NCBI RefSeq assembly: GCF_022664435.1
Contig: NZ_JAKREU010000001.1
Span: 372,001-436,000 of the forward strand
Length of the DNA: 64,000 nt
From: Sphingomonas panni
GTDB lineage: Bacteria > Pseudomonadota > Alphaproteobacteria > Sphingomonadales > Sphingomonadaceae
Direction of reading: 5' to 3'
A program made the translations under genes and the position numbers. Positions 21,254-30,244 of the stretch are shown one piece after another (the stretch's first letter is position 1; each line of letters opens with the position of its first letter). The notes beneath the pieces were generated by a model, which made no database searches, was not told the origin of the DNA, and worked only from the letters and a program-made list of their open reading frames with translations.

Positions 21254-21885
21254 GTCCGGCCGATCCGCATCGCCATGCCCGCCACCACCGGCCCGCCGAC
21301 GCATAGTAGCAGGCTGGTCGCCGCCAGCAGCTTGATCGCCCCCGCGCCGCCCTCCAAGCCGCCCGCACCGAAGATCACCAGCGGCAGGGCCAGTGGCAGC
21401 ATCACGAGGCCCCCCACGGCCCCGCCGCCGCGCAGGCCCGCCGTCAGCGCCGCCGTCGCCACGCCCAGCGCCGCCAGACCCGGCGTGCCGAGCAGCAGCC
21501 CCAGCTCCAGCGCGAGCAAGGTCGGTCCATCCATTCCCAGCAGCGCCGCCGACAGCGTCGCCGCGATCATCACGGCAGGCGCGAAGCCCAGCCAGTGGCC
21601 GATGGTCTTGGCGGCGGCGATGCTTGCCTCGGCCCAGCCGCGCAGCACCAGTTGATCGACCACCCCGGCCTCCATGTCCGGCGCAACGAGCCGGTCGAGT
21701 GGCAACAGCGCCGCCAGCAGCGCCGCGGCCCATGCCACCCCGCCGCCGATCCGCGCCAGCAGCGCCGCATCCGGCCCGATGGCGAAGGGAAACAGCGTCG
21801 CGACGAGCAGGAAGAAAGCAATCGGCAGCAGCAGCCCGCCGCCGCTCCACGCGATCCGCAATTCGCGGGCGACGAGCGCGATCAC
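21250..21885 (-). CDS. ccmB: Heme exporter protein B
   Basis: A 211-residue membrane protein with six helices. The beginning (LVARELRIAWSGGG), the segment GGGVAWAAALLAALLPLDRL and the loop DMEAGVVDQLVLRGW fit CcmB, the membrane subunit of the CcmABCD complex used in cytochrome c maturation. The start is a GTG overlapping the ccmA stop by 4 bases. No ccmC or ccmD follows within the window; the neighbour is the repeat element. Confidence 0.93.
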   Translation of the reverse strand: MIALVARELRIAWSGGGLLLPIAFFLLVATLFPFAIGPDAALLARIGGGVAWAAALLAALLPLDRLVAPDMEAGVVDQLVLRGWAEASIAAAKTIGHWLGFAPAVMIAATLSAALLGMDGPTLLALELGLLLGTPGLAALGVATAALTAGLRGGGAVGGLVMLPLALPLVIFGAGGLEGGAGAIKLLAATSLLLCVGGPVVAGMAMRIGRT

Positions 21886-22445
21886 AGCGTCACGACCTGT
21901 GCATCGGGCAGTGCGACCGCGACATGGCTGGCGACAAGCACCGCACCACCGCCAGCGCGGTGCCGCGCGATCGCCGCCTCCAGCAGGTCGAGCGAGGCGG
22001 CGTCCAGCCCGTTGGCCGGTTCGTCGAGCAGCCAGATCGGCGCATTGCTGGCGATGACGCGCGCGATGGCGGCGCGGCGCTTCTGCCCCGTCGACAGCAT
22101 CCGCACCGGCACATCGGCCAGCGACCGGATCGCCATCGCCTCCATCGCCGCGTCAAGCCGATCACGGCCGCCGTCGAGGCCCGCCCAGAAACCCAACGCC
22201 GCGCCCAGCTGCATCGCTGCATCCAGCGCCGCCGCCTCGGCCAGCAGCGCGACCGCACTGTCGCGCGTGACACTCCCGTCCGCCGGCGGCAACAGGCCGG
22301 CGGCGATCCGTACCAGCGTCGATTTACCGACCCCGTTCGGCCCCTGCACCCACAGCGCCTCGGCGGGCGCAAGCGCGAACGACAGGTCGCGGAACAGCAC
22401 CCGCCCCCCGCGCACGCCCGTCACCTGCGCGAACGACAGCGTCAA
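21882..22445 (-). CDS. ccmA: Heme exporter ATP-binding protein
   Basis: A 187-residue ABC ATPase. Walker A is GPNGVGKSTLVRIAAG (about residues 35-50), the signature is LSTGQKRRAAIARV and Walker B is IWLLDEPANGLD. The short, clipped form is usual for CcmA. The start is TTG, overlapping the upstream TGA as TTGA, and no internal ATG would retain the N-terminal strand, so translation probably depends on the upstream gene. It powers release of heme from CcmE. Confidence 0.93.
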   Translation of the reverse strand: MTLSFAQVTGVRGGRVLFRDLSFALAPAEALWVQGPNGVGKSTLVRIAAGLLPPADGSVTRDSAVALLAEAAALDAAMQLGAALGFWAGLDGGRDRLDAAMEAMAIRSLADVPVRMLSTGQKRRAAIARVIASNAPIWLLDEPANGLDAASLDLLEAAIARHRAGGGAVLVASHVAVALPDAQVVTL

Positions 22446-22837
22446 ACAGCGTCTTCCAGCGCGTGCATATCGTCGTCGGACAGGCCGAAATGATGGCCGA
22501 CCTCATGCACCACGACATGGGCGATCAGGTCGCGCAGATCGACCCCGGTCTCGCACCATTCGGCCAGCAATGGTTGCCGGTACAGGTGGATGCGATCGGG
22601 CAGGCGCACTCCGTCGAACGCCGATTTCTCGCCCACGGGACTGCCATGATAGAGACCGGTCAGCTCATACGGCTCCATTGCCATCGCCGCGAGGGTTTCG
22701 TCGTCGGCAAATTCCTCGACCAGCAGCACGATGTCGGACAGGTGGCCGGCGAAGGGGTCCGGGATGCGCGCCAGCGCGGCACGCGCCAGCGCTTCGATCT
22801 CTTCGGCACTCGGAGCGGTTCGCGCTTGATCGGACAT
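22442..22837 (-). CDS. Small metallopeptidase-like protein (zincin_1 family)
   Basis: A 131-residue protein with HEVGHHFGLSDDDMHALE near the C-terminus, matching the HExxHxxG zinc motif of the minigluzincin-like PF06262 family. The family is widespread and mostly uncharacterised; it may be a protease or a former one. The ATG at 22837 is chosen because the peptide MSDQARTAPSAEEIE begins a typical N-terminal helix. It is coupled to ccmA through TTGA. Confidence 0.8.
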   Translation of the reverse strand: MSDQARTAPSAEEIEALARAALARIPDPFAGHLSDIVLLVEEFADDETLAAMAMEPYELTGLYHGSPVGEKSAFDGVRLPDRIHLYRQPLLAEWCETGVDLRDLIAHVVVHEVGHHFGLSDDDMHALEDAV

Positions 22838-22884
22838 GGGCCAAGCAATAGGCCATCGCCACCAGGAGACAAGGGAGGGCATGA

Positions 22885-23172
22885 ATGGAACCGCTGAGCC
22901 AGGCAGAGCGCGCCGACGCGCTGGACGGCCTGCCCGACTGGGACCATGACGCGAGCCGCGACGCGATCGTGCGCAGCTTCACCTTCGACAATTTCAGCCA
23001 GGCCTTCGCGTTCATGACGCAGGTGGCGCTGTTGGCGGAAAAGGCCGACCATCACCCCGAATGGTCGAACGTCTACAACCGGGTCGACATATTGCTCACC
23101 ACGCACGACGCGGGCGGGCTGTCGGACCGCGATATCGACATGGCGCAGGCGATCGACGCGCTGGTCGAATAG
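22885..23172 (+). CDS. phhB: Pterin-4a-carbinolamine dehydratase
   Basis: A 95-residue protein that dehydrates 4a-hydroxytetrahydrobiopterin so the cofactor of aromatic hydroxylases can be reused. The histidine motif [20 protein letters not shown] is the active site and [19 protein letters not shown] the helix before it. GGAG precedes the ATG. It is divergent from the zincin gene, 47 bases away. No phhA is in the window, so it may serve another role (some members are transcription coactivators). Confidence 0.93.
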   Translation: MEPLSQAERADALDGLPDWDHDASRDAIVRSFTFDNFSQAFAFMTQVALLAEKADHHPEWSNVYNRVDILLTTHDAGGLSDRDIDMAQAIDALVE

Positions 23173-23180
23173 GGGCGTTT

Positions 23181-23276
23181 CGTCATTCCCGCGCAGGCGG
23201 GAATCCATAGACGCCAGCGTCACGATAGAGGCGCAACCGTCAGCGGCTATGGATCCCCGCCTGCGCGGGGATGACG
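23181..23276. repeat. REP-like paired inverted repeat, family C, copy 1
   Basis: Arms CGTCATTCCCGCGCAGGCGG and its complement CCGCCTGCGCGGGGATGACG enclose about 45 bases containing CCATAGACGCCAGCGT. The same unit recurs at 30143. It lies between the convergent phhB and SDR genes. Confidence 0.85.
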
Positions 23277-23288
23277 ATCGTGCGGTCC

Positions 23289-24053
23289 CTATCGCCGCCG
23301 CATCTGCTGGCGCAGCTTGCCCGGCATCCACCGCGCGGCGAAGCGCATCCGCTTGGCGGTGGGGCCGACGGGGGTGTGGATCGCATCGCCGTGCACCGCA
23401 TCCCACGCCGCCTGCGCCACCACCTCCACGGGTGTGAACTCGAGGCCGGCGGCGCGAACCTGCTGGCGGACATTGTAATTGCTGCCGGCCAGCGACGCGT
23501 CGAGCAGCGGGGTATCGATGAACCCGGGCATCAGCGACCGTACGCGAATGCCGTCCGCCGCCCATTCCCCGTCGAGCGCCTCGGTCAAGCCGCGCACCCC
23601 GAACTTGGTCGCGGAATAGACTGCCGCGCCCGCCGTGCCATAGATGCCGGCCGCCGATGCGGTGTTGAGCAGGCAGCCGCCATTCGCTTTCAGATATCCG
23701 TGCGCGGCGTGTGCGCCATGGATCACGCCGGTCAGGTTGACCGCGATGGTCCGCTCGACCGCGTCCGCCGTCATCTCGGCAAAGACGCCGCCGGACGCGA
23801 TACCGGCATTGTTGAACAGCACGTCGATCCCGCCGCCCTGCGCAAACGCCGCCAGCGGGGCGTCCCATGCCGCGCGATTGGTGACGTCGAATACGAAGGT
23901 CGCCGCCCCATCCGGCAGCAGCGCAGCCGTCTCCGCCAGCCCGGCAGCATTCACGTCGGCCAGACCGATCCGCCAGCCGCGCGCCGCAAACATCCGCGCC
24001 ACCGCGCGCCCGATACCGGACCCGCCGCCGGTGATGAAGATCGCCTTCGTCAT
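23289..24053 (-). CDS. Short-chain dehydrogenase/reductase (SDR family)
   Basis: A 254-residue classical SDR. The cofactor loop ITGGGSGIGRAVARMF is at residues 7-22, DVTNRAAW and NNAGIASGG follow, and the catalytic Tyr/Lys are in VYSATKFGVRGLTEAL (near residue 145). The charge after strand 2 (LADVN) suggests NAD(H). The substrate cannot be predicted. The ATG at 24053 begins just before the first strand; the frame is open ten codons further but without family similarity. Confidence 0.88.
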   Translation of the reverse strand: MTKAIFITGGGSGIGRAVARMFAARGWRIGLADVNAAGLAETAALLPDGAATFVFDVTNRAAWDAPLAAFAQGGGIDVLFNNAGIASGGVFAEMTADAVERTIAVNLTGVIHGAHAAHGYLKANGGCLLNTASAAGIYGTAGAAVYSATKFGVRGLTEALDGEWAADGIRVRSLMPGFIDTPLLDASLAGSNYNVRQQVRAAGLEFTPVEVVAQAAWDAVHGDAIHTPVGPTAKRMRFAARWMPGKLRQQMRRR

Positions 24054-24094
24054 GCGCGCATCATCGGACAGGATCGACGGCAATGCCAGCGAAG

Positions 24095-27000
24095 TTACGC
24101 GGCCACCGCCTCCAGTACCTCACCGACCTTCGCAAGGCGTTCTTCGGGATCATTGATCCGCGCGGGCATGATCCAGCGGCCGTTCTTTTCGGTCAGACCC
24201 TTCGGGGTGCGCCCGCGATGCTGTGGGGTGAGCGCGATGGCGGCGGGGCCGGCATCGACCTTCGCCACGCCGGCGCCGCGCGCCAGCAACCGGACCCGCG
24301 CCAGTTCGATCAACAGCCGGGCCTCGTCGGGCAGTGCGCCGAACCGGTCCTCCAGCTCCTCCTCGAACGCGTCGAGCGCGCCCTCTTCTTCGATCCGCGC
24401 CAGCCGCCCATAGAGCGTCAGGCGCACCTCGACCTCGGGAATCCAGCTTTCCGGCAGGCAGCCGGCAATGCCGACATGGAGTTCGGGTGCGACCCGGTCG
24501 ACGACCTCGCCCCGTTCGGCCCGCAGCGCACGACCGAGCAGATATTGGTACAGGTCGATGCCGATCAGCTTCATATGACCGGCCTGCGCTTCCCCTACCA
24601 AGTCGCCTGCCCCGCGCAGGTCGAGGTCGCGGGCACTGATCGCGAAGCCGGCGCCCAGCCGGTCGAACGCCTGCAACGTGCGCAGCCGCTTCAGCGTCGC
24701 CTCGGCGATCGACTGGTCGGGATCGGTCAGCAGCAGCACCTGCCCGCGCCGCCCGCCACGCCCGACGCGGCCGCGCAACTGGTGCAGCTGCGACAGGCCG
24801 AACCGGTCGGCATGGTGGACGATCATCGTATTGGCGCGCGGCACGTCCAGCCCGGCCTCGATGATGTTGGTCGCGAGCAGCACGTCGCCCTCGCCCTCGG
24901 CAAAGCCGACCATCGCCGCATCGATCTCCGCCGCCGGCATCTTGCCATGCGCGACGACCAAGGTCAGTTCGGGGGCGAGCTTGCGCAGCCGTTCCTCCAG
25001 CGGCGCGATGTCCTCGATCCGGGGGACGACGACGAAGCTCTGCCCGCCGCGCATGCGTTCGCGCAGCAGCGCGGTGCGCACCGTCACCTCGTCGAAATCC
25101 GTCACGGCGGTACGGATCGGCTGACGCCGCGCCGGCGGGGTGGCCAGGACCGACAATTGCTGCAACCCGATCAGCGCGCTCTGCAGCGTGCGCGGGATCG
25201 GCGTCGCCGACAGAGTCATGACATGATCGGCCAGTTCGCGCAGCTTCGCCTTGTCCTTCGCGCCGAACCGCTGTTCCTCGTCGATCACGACCAGCGCGAG
25301 GTCGTGATAGGCGACGCCCTTGCCCGCCACCGCCTGCGTCCCGATCACGATGCCGATCGATCCATCGGCAAGGCCCGCCTTCACCCGCTTCTTTTCCGCC
25401 GCATCGGACAGGCGGGAGAGGCCGGCGACCTCGATCCCCGTGCCTTCAAACCGGCGGCAAAAGGTTTCGACATGCTGGCGGACCAGCACCGTCGTCGGTG
25501 CGGCGATCGCGACCTGCCGCCCCGACAGCGCGGCGATGGCAGCGGCGCGCAGCGCGACCTCGGTCTTGCCATAACCGACATCGCCGATCACCAGCCGATC
25601 CATGGGCTTGCCGGCGGCAAGGTCGGCGCGCGCGGCGGCGATGGCGCGGGCCTGATCGGGTGTTTCGGTGAAGGGGAAGCCGGCGGCAAAGCGTTCATAG
25701 GCGGCGATATCGACCTCGATCGGTGCCACGCGCAGCTTGTCGCGTTCGGCGGCGATCGCGGCCAGTTCGCGTGCGCTGTCGGCAATGGCGGTATCGATCG
25801 CGCCGCGCCGCTTCTGCCAGCTCGCCCCGTCCAGCGCATCCAGCGTCACGGCATCGCCGTCCGCACCGTAGCGCCAGATCCGGTCGGCCTCCATCACCGG
25901 CACCAGCCGCCGCGCGCCCTTGGCATAGGTCAGCACGATGGCGTCGCCCGTCGCTTCGCCCGGCAGCGATTCCAGCCCGGCGATGCAGCCGATGCCGAAA
26001 TCCTCATGCACGACCACGTCGCCGATACGCAGTTCGCCTGCCTCCGCGAACAACGGGTTCGCGCCGGACGCGGCCAGCTCGTCGCCCCGCGCCCGCCCGC
26101 CCAACAGATCGCCACCGGTCACCACGGTCACACCGTCGCGCACGAACCCCCGGTCGAGCGGCGCGACCAGCAGCATCGCGGTGCCGGGTTCGGCGCGGAC
26201 CGCTTCATCCCACGAACCGATCGTGACGGGTTCGGTCCGTGCGAGCTTCGCCAGCTTCTTGCGCAGGAACCGCAGGTCGCGCGGACTGCCGGCCAGCACC
26301 AGTCGCGCCTGCTCCAGCACCTCCCGCGCGAATTTGCCGAAGGCGCGCGCCGGCGCACGGCCGGTGACGAAGCGCGGCGGTTCGGCGGCAGTGTCGGGCA
26401 AGGCGATCCGCCGTCGCTTGGCCAACGATGCGTCCCAGCTTGCCGCATCGACCAGCGCAGCGGCGTCGCGACGGCGGCGGCGGGTGGCGTCCTGCGCCAG
26501 ATCGAGGAAGCGGTCGCGGCGTCCGGCGACGTCGCCGTCCATCGCGACTGCCGCGTCGGGCAGGTGATCGAGCAGCGTCGCCCCCTTCCCCACGGCCGGT
26601 TCCGCCGCTCGACCGATCGTCACTTCGGGCAGGTCGGCGTCGCCGCGCTGGGTTACCGGGTCATAGCTGCGGATCGATGCGATATGGTCGTCCTCGACCG
26701 TCACGCGGATCGGGCATTCGGCATCGGCCGGAAAGATATCGACCACGCTGCCGCGCACCGCGACCTCGCCCGGTTCGTCGACCCGGTCGTCGCGGATATA
26801 GCCCAGCCCCTCGGCACGTTCGGCGAGCGCGATCAGGTCGATGGCATCGCCGACGCGCAACACCGGCGGGGCGGCGTCGAAATCGGCGGGCGCGGCGATG
26901 CGCAGCGCCGTCGCCTCGGGCGTGGTGATGCAGGCGATGGACTGTCCGTCGCCAGCGGCGATGCGCAGCCGGCGGAGCGCCGCGACCCGCGCACCGGCAT

Positions 27001-27241
27001 TACCGGGCGAGGCCGGGGCATCGTCACCGGGCAAGGCGTCGCTGGCGGGCAGATGTACGACAGTCACCTGCGGCGCGAACGCTCCCAGCACCTCGGCCAG
27101 CGCCGCGGCGCGCACCTCGTCCGACGCGATGAACAGCAGCGAACCGGCCTTCACGTCGTCCGCCAGTGCGGCGGCAAGCGGGCCGATCGCGATCCGCACC
27201 TCCCCCCGGTCGGAAGCATCGGGGGCGGTAGCGTTCGGCAT
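24095..27241 (-). CDS. mfd: Transcription-repair coupling factor
   Basis: A protein of 1048 residues from the ATG at 27241. It moves RNA polymerase stalled at damaged DNA and recruits UvrA. The N-terminal UvrB-like domains are followed by the CarD-like RNA polymerase-interaction domain (VVHEDFGIGCIAGLESL), then the RecG-like motor with Walker A IGDVGYGKTEVALRA, DEEQRFG and the TAGED-like GRVGRGGRRG. The C-terminal TRCF domain holds DLDLRGAGDLVGEAQAGHM. The frame is open upstream to a TTG at 27337, but those residues lack family similarity. It is a little shorter than E. coli Mfd (1148). Confidence 0.95.
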   Translation of the reverse strand: MPNATAPDASDRGEVRIAIGPLAAALADDVKAGSLLFIASDEVRAAALAEVLGAFAPQVTVVHLPASDALPGDDAPASPGNAGARVAALRRLRIAAGDGQSIACITTPEATALRIAAPADFDAAPPVLRVGDAIDLIALAERAEGLGYIRDDRVDEPGEVAVRGSVVDIFPADAECPIRVTVEDDHIASIRSYDPVTQRGDADLPEVTIGRAAEPAVGKGATLLDHLPDAAVAMDGDVAGRRDRFLDLAQDATRRRRRDAAALVDAASWDASLAKRRRIALPDTAAEPPRFVTGRAPARAFGKFAREVLEQARLVLAGSPRDLRFLRKKLAKLARTEPVTIGSWDEAVRAEPGTAMLLVAPLDRGFVRDGVTVVTGGDLLGGRARGDELAASGANPLFAEAGELRIGDVVVHEDFGIGCIAGLESLPGEATGDAIVLTYAKGARRLVPVMEADRIWRYGADGDAVTLDALDGASWQKRRGAIDTAIADSARELAAIAAERDKLRVAPIEVDIAAYERFAAGFPFTETPDQARAIAAARADLAAGKPMDRLVIGDVGYGKTEVALRAAAIAALSGRQVAIAAPTTVLVRQHVETFCRRFEGTGIEVAGLSRLSDAAEKKRVKAGLADGSIGIVIGTQAVAGKGVAYHDLALVVIDEEQRFGAKDKAKLRELADHVMTLSATPIPRTLQSALIGLQQLSVLATPPARRQPIRTAVTDFDEVTVRTALLRERMRGGQSFVVVPRIEDIAPLEERLRKLAPELTLVVAHGKMPAAEIDAAMVGFAEGEGDVLLATNIIEAGLDVPRANTMIVHHADRFGLSQLHQLRGRVGRGGRRGQVLLLTDPDQSIAEATLKRLRTLQAFDRLGAGFAISARDLDLRGAGDLVGEAQAGHMKLIGIDLYQYLLGRALRAERGEVVDRVAPELHVGIAGCLPESWIPEVEVRLTLYGRLARIEEEGALDAFEEELEDRFGALPDEARLLIELARVRLLARGAGVAKVDAGPAAIALTPQHRGRTPKGLTEKNGRWIMPARINDPEERLAKVGEVLEAVAA

Positions 27242-27399
27242 GGCGGAATTCCCGGCAAGACCCTGGAGAACAGGGAGGGTGGATCGCCCTAACGAAGCGC
27301 GATGCGCGGACGTTCCGGGGTTATCGATCAACGGCAAATTGGCTGTCGTGCGACCGGGGGCGCTGCTATGACGGGGCGATTGCCGGCCGCGCCGGCATT

Positions 27400-28332
27400 A
27401 TGGAGACGATGATGGCCTCGATCCTGCTGCGCTATGCCGCCGCATTCACGTTGATGACCGCAGCCCCCGCCTGGGCACAGACCGCACCGAAGCCGGCGGC
27501 GGCCCCGGCCGAACTGCCGGCGGGCGAGGCCGATCCGGCGCTGTGGGTGGTCAAGGACAAGGACACGACCATCTATCTGTTCGGGACGATCCATGTGCTG
27601 AAGCCGGGCCTGTCATGGTTCGACGAAGCGGTGAAGACCGCGTTCGACAAGTCGGGCGAGGTCGTGCTGGAAATTCCGATGCCGACGCCGGAACAGGCGC
27701 AGGCGGCGGTGATGAAGTCGGCGGTCAACGTGACCGGGCCGAAGCTCAGCGAAAAGCTGCCCGCCGCCGAGCGCCCCGCTTATGCCAAGGCGGTGGCCGA
27801 TGCCGGGCTGCCGGCCGGCGCGCTGGAACAGCTCGACCCCTGGTTCGCGGCATCGACGCTGACCCTGCTGACGCTGCAGAAGCAGGGATACGACCCGGCG
27901 AGCGGCGCGGAACAGGCGATTTCGCAGGCGGCCAAGGCAGCGGGCAAGCCGCTCACCGGGCTGGAGACGCTCGACCAGCAGTTCGGATTCTTCGACTCGC
28001 TGTCGGACGCGGCGCAGGTCACCTTCCTGACCGAGACGATCAAGGAACTGCCGACCGCCGGCCAGTCGATCGACAAGATGGTAGACCAGTGGCGGCGTGG
28101 CGACCCCGACGCGCTGGCCGCGACGATGAACGAGGAGATGACCGTCTCCCCCGAACTCAAGCGCGTGCTGCTGACCGACCGCAACGCCCGCTGGGCCAAG
28201 TGGATCGAGGAACGGATGAAGCGGCCGGGCACGGTGTTCGTCGCGGTCGGCGCCGGCCATCTGGCGGGCAGCGGCAGCGTGCAGGACGCGCTGAAGCGCT
28301 ACAAGCTGCGCGCGACGCGGGTGAAGTATTGA
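27400..28332 (+). CDS. TraB/GumN family protein
   Basis: A 310-residue secreted protein: a signal peptide (YAAAFTLMTAAPAWAQ), a Pro/Ala linker, then the TraB/GumN domain starting ALWVVKDKDTTIYLFGTIHV and ending RPGTVFVAVGAGHLAGSGSV. Its two conserved GxxH motifs (GTIH and GAGH) are the family's putative metal/catalytic sites, related to Tiki proteases. The bacterial function is unproven. Three in-frame ATG codons (27400, 27409, 27412) lie within 15 bases; GGAG sits best for the last. It is transcribed away from mfd. Confidence 0.87.
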   Translation: METMMASILLRYAAAFTLMTAAPAWAQTAPKPAAAPAELPAGEADPALWVVKDKDTTIYLFGTIHVLKPGLSWFDEAVKTAFDKSGEVVLEIPMPTPEQAQAAVMKSAVNVTGPKLSEKLPAAERPAYAKAVADAGLPAGALEQLDPWFAASTLTLLTLQKQGYDPASGAEQAISQAAKAAGKPLTGLETLDQQFGFFDSLSDAAQVTFLTETIKELPTAGQSIDKMVDQWRRGDPDALAATMNEEMTVSPELKRVLLTDRNARWAKWIEERMKRPGTVFVAVGAGHLAGSGSVQDALKRYKLRATRVKY

Positions 28333-28365
28333 GGGGTTCCGGCACGCACGTCCTGCCAGCCGCTA

Positions 28366-28450
28366 GCGTCACCCCAGCGCAGGCTGGGGTCTCCCCGTGA
28401 TAGTGCGGGACAGGAGCCGCATGAGACCCCAGCCTGCGCTGGGGCGACGC
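28366..28450. repeat. REP-like paired inverted repeat, family A, copy 2
   Basis: Arms GCGTCACCCCAGCGCAGGCT and its complement ending GCTGGGGCGACGC enclose GTGATAGTGCGGGACAGGAG, the same centre as the copy at 2683. It is 34 bases after a stop codon. Confidence 0.82.
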
Positions 28451-28510
28451 TTGTGGCCGGCGGGGGCGACGCTGGTGGCAAGTCGGGGTGGCGTAGGTGC
28501 CGCCCTTCCC

Positions 28511-28547
28511 CAAAAAGAAACGGCCGGCGGATCGCTCCGCCGGCCGT
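28511..28547 (-). terminator. Intrinsic terminator after the lipoprotein gene
   Basis: A perfect 12-bp stem (ACGGCCGGCGGA / TCCGCCGGCCGT, loop TCGC) reads on the minus strand into TTCTTTTTG. It lies 54 bases beyond the stop of the 28601 gene and closes the GH35-GH31-galM-lipoprotein group. Confidence 0.85.
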
Positions 28548-28600
28548 CAGTCACGTCGAACGATGACGGCGCGGAAGGGCGCCGCCACCGGTAATCGGGA

Positions 28601-28984
28601 TCACGCGTTGCAGGTCTGCGCACCCTTGCCCGGCTGGGTCAGGGTGATCGACTTGGGGCTGCCGGTCAGGCTGTAGCCGCCTTCGCCGGTCAGGGGCTTG
28701 CCCTTCTCCTCGGCCTTCAGGCGGACGGGCATTTCACCCTGCTTCGCGCGGAAATTCGCCTGGGTGTCGCCTTCGAAGAAGTCGACATAGACGAGGCTGT
28801 TGTCCTTGCAGCGGAACGTCACGCTCGCCTTGACGGGCGGGGGCAGTTCCACGGGGGCGCGGTTGGCGAGCTGCGATGCCAGCGGATCGGGCGCGCGGGT
28901 GTCGAGCTGTTCCGGCTCCTGCTGACCGCAGGCCGAAAGGGCGAAGGCCGCGGCAGCCGCGGCGAGGAGAAGGGGGTGCTTCAT
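28601..28984 (-). CDS. Lipoprotein with MliC-like domain
   Basis: A 127-residue protein. A signal peptide ends in the lipobox LSAC at about residue 19, followed by GQQEP, so it is lipid anchored, probably in the outer membrane. The domain beginning VTFRCKDNSLVYVDFF and ending in a C-terminal cysteine resembles membrane-bound lysozyme inhibitors of the MliC type, including a likely disulfide between the cysteine near 60 and the last-but-two residue. Function as a lysozyme inhibitor is inferred. It is the last gene before a terminator. Confidence 0.72.
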   Translation of the reverse strand: MKHPLLLAAAAAAFALSACGQQEPEQLDTRAPDPLASQLANRAPVELPPPVKASVTFRCKDNSLVYVDFFEGDTQANFRAKQGEMPVRLKAEEKGKPLTGEGGYSLTGSPKSITLTQPGKGAQTCNA

Positions 28985-29068
28985 GAGGGGTCGTTCGCAA
29001 ACGCAACCGATTTCGTCAAGGCGCGTTGTGCGCCGCGCAACTATGTTGCGGCAGTGCAGCCGACAGCG

Positions 29069-30121
29069 TTATCGTATCGAAAAGGCGAAGCGCATGACGC
29101 TTTCCCATTGCTGTCCGGGGTTTAGCCGCGCGCTGGGAAAGTCGCCGCGGTTGGGCGTATCGGGCCAGGCCTGCGGCTCGAGGCAGACGGCATCGCCCTG
29201 CCGGTACAGCCGCCCGCCCTTGCCCGGCTGCGCACCGTTCAGGAAATTGCCGGCATAGAGTTGCAGGCCGGGGGCAGTCACCGACAATTTCATCACCCGC
29301 CCCGATGCGGGATCGGACAGCAACGCCGCCGGACGGAGCACGCCGGGATCGCCGCGCAGGATGAAATTATGGTCATAGCCGCGTCCGATCGCGATCTGGT
29401 CGTCGCGTCCGTCGCGGACCCGCTCGCCGATGGCACGGGGCGTACGGAAGTCGAACGGCGTCCCCGCCACCGCGCGCCGTTCGCCGGTCGGGATCGACGT
29501 CGCGTCGACCGCCAGGAACGCGTCCGCTTCAATGGTCAGCAGGTGGCGCAGCGCCTCCCCCTGCCCGCCCAGGTCGAAAAAGGCGTGGTTGGTCAGGTTG
29601 ACGATCGTCGGTGCGTCGGTCGTCGCGACATAGGCGATGGTGAGTGCCTCCGGCGTCAGCGTGTAGGTCGCGCTGGCGTGGAGCGTGCCGGGATAGCCGG
29701 CATCGCCGTCCGGACTGGTAAGCGTCAGCCGGACCCATGCCGCGTCCGCGTCCCGACCGACCTCCGCCACGTCCCACAGCCGCTGGTCGAAACCGTCCGA
29801 TCCGCCGTGCAGATGGTTGGGCGCGTTGTTGGTTTCGAGGGTGTAGGTCCGCCCGTCGAGGCTGAACCGCCCGTTCGCGATGCGGTTGGCATAGCGGCCC
29901 ACCGTCACCCCGAACCATGACGGTCGGTCGCGATAGGATTGCACGTCGTCGAAGCCCAGCAGGATATCGGCCACCGTGCCGTCCCGGTCGGGTACGCACA
30001 GCGACTGGAGCGTCGCGCCCAGCGGCAGGATGCGGGCGGAGAGGGTGCCGGCGGTGAGGTCGATCGCTTCGGCGGGGGCACCGTCCAGAGTGCCGAAGGC
30101 GATCCGTTGTGCTTCGATCAT
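29069..30121 (-). CDS. galM: Aldose 1-epimerase (mutarotase)
   Basis: A 350-residue beta-sandwich enzyme that interconverts alpha and beta sugars. [20 protein letters not shown] is the conserved N-terminal motif with its Arg, [11 protein letters not shown] contains the His of substrate binding, and [12 protein letters not shown] supplies the catalytic His. The catalytic Glu lies in [13 protein letters not shown]. The ATG at 30121 is preferred: an upstream in-frame ATG (30148) lies inside the repeat element at 30143. It follows the GH31 gene on the same strand, consistent with processing freed galactose or xylose. Confidence 0.92.
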   Translation of the reverse strand: MIEAQRIAFGTLDGAPAEAIDLTAGTLSARILPLGATLQSLCVPDRDGTVADILLGFDDVQSYRDRPSWFGVTVGRYANRIANGRFSLDGRTYTLETNNAPNHLHGGSDGFDQRLWDVAEVGRDADAAWVRLTLTSPDGDAGYPGTLHASATYTLTPEALTIAYVATTDAPTIVNLTNHAFFDLGGQGEALRHLLTIEADAFLAVDATSIPTGERRAVAGTPFDFRTPRAIGERVRDGRDDQIAIGRGYDHNFILRGDPGVLRPAALLSDPASGRVMKLSVTAPGLQLYAGNFLNGAQPGKGGRLYRQGDAVCLEPQAWPDTPNRGDFPSARLNPGQQWESVMRFAFSIR

Positions 30122-30142
30122 GACCCGTATCCCAACCGTCCT

Positions 30143-30237
30143 CGTCATTCCCGCGCAGGCGGGAATCCATATACGCTGGCGTCTCGACGGAGTCGCATCG
30201 TCGGCGGCAATGGATTCCCGCCTGCGCGGGAATGACG
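30143..30237. repeat. REP-like paired inverted repeat, family C, copy 2
   Basis: Arms CGTCATTCCCGCGCAGGCGG and CCGCCTGCGCGGGAATGACG are exact complements over more than 20 bases, separated by a 45-base centre related to the copy at 23181. It lies between the GH31 and galM genes, inside what seems to be one transcription unit. Confidence 0.87.
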
Positions 30238-30244
30238 AAAGGAC

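Noticed and set aside
24083..27292. A 1069-codon open frame on the plus strand
   Set aside because: Antisense of mfd, low complexity, no start signal.
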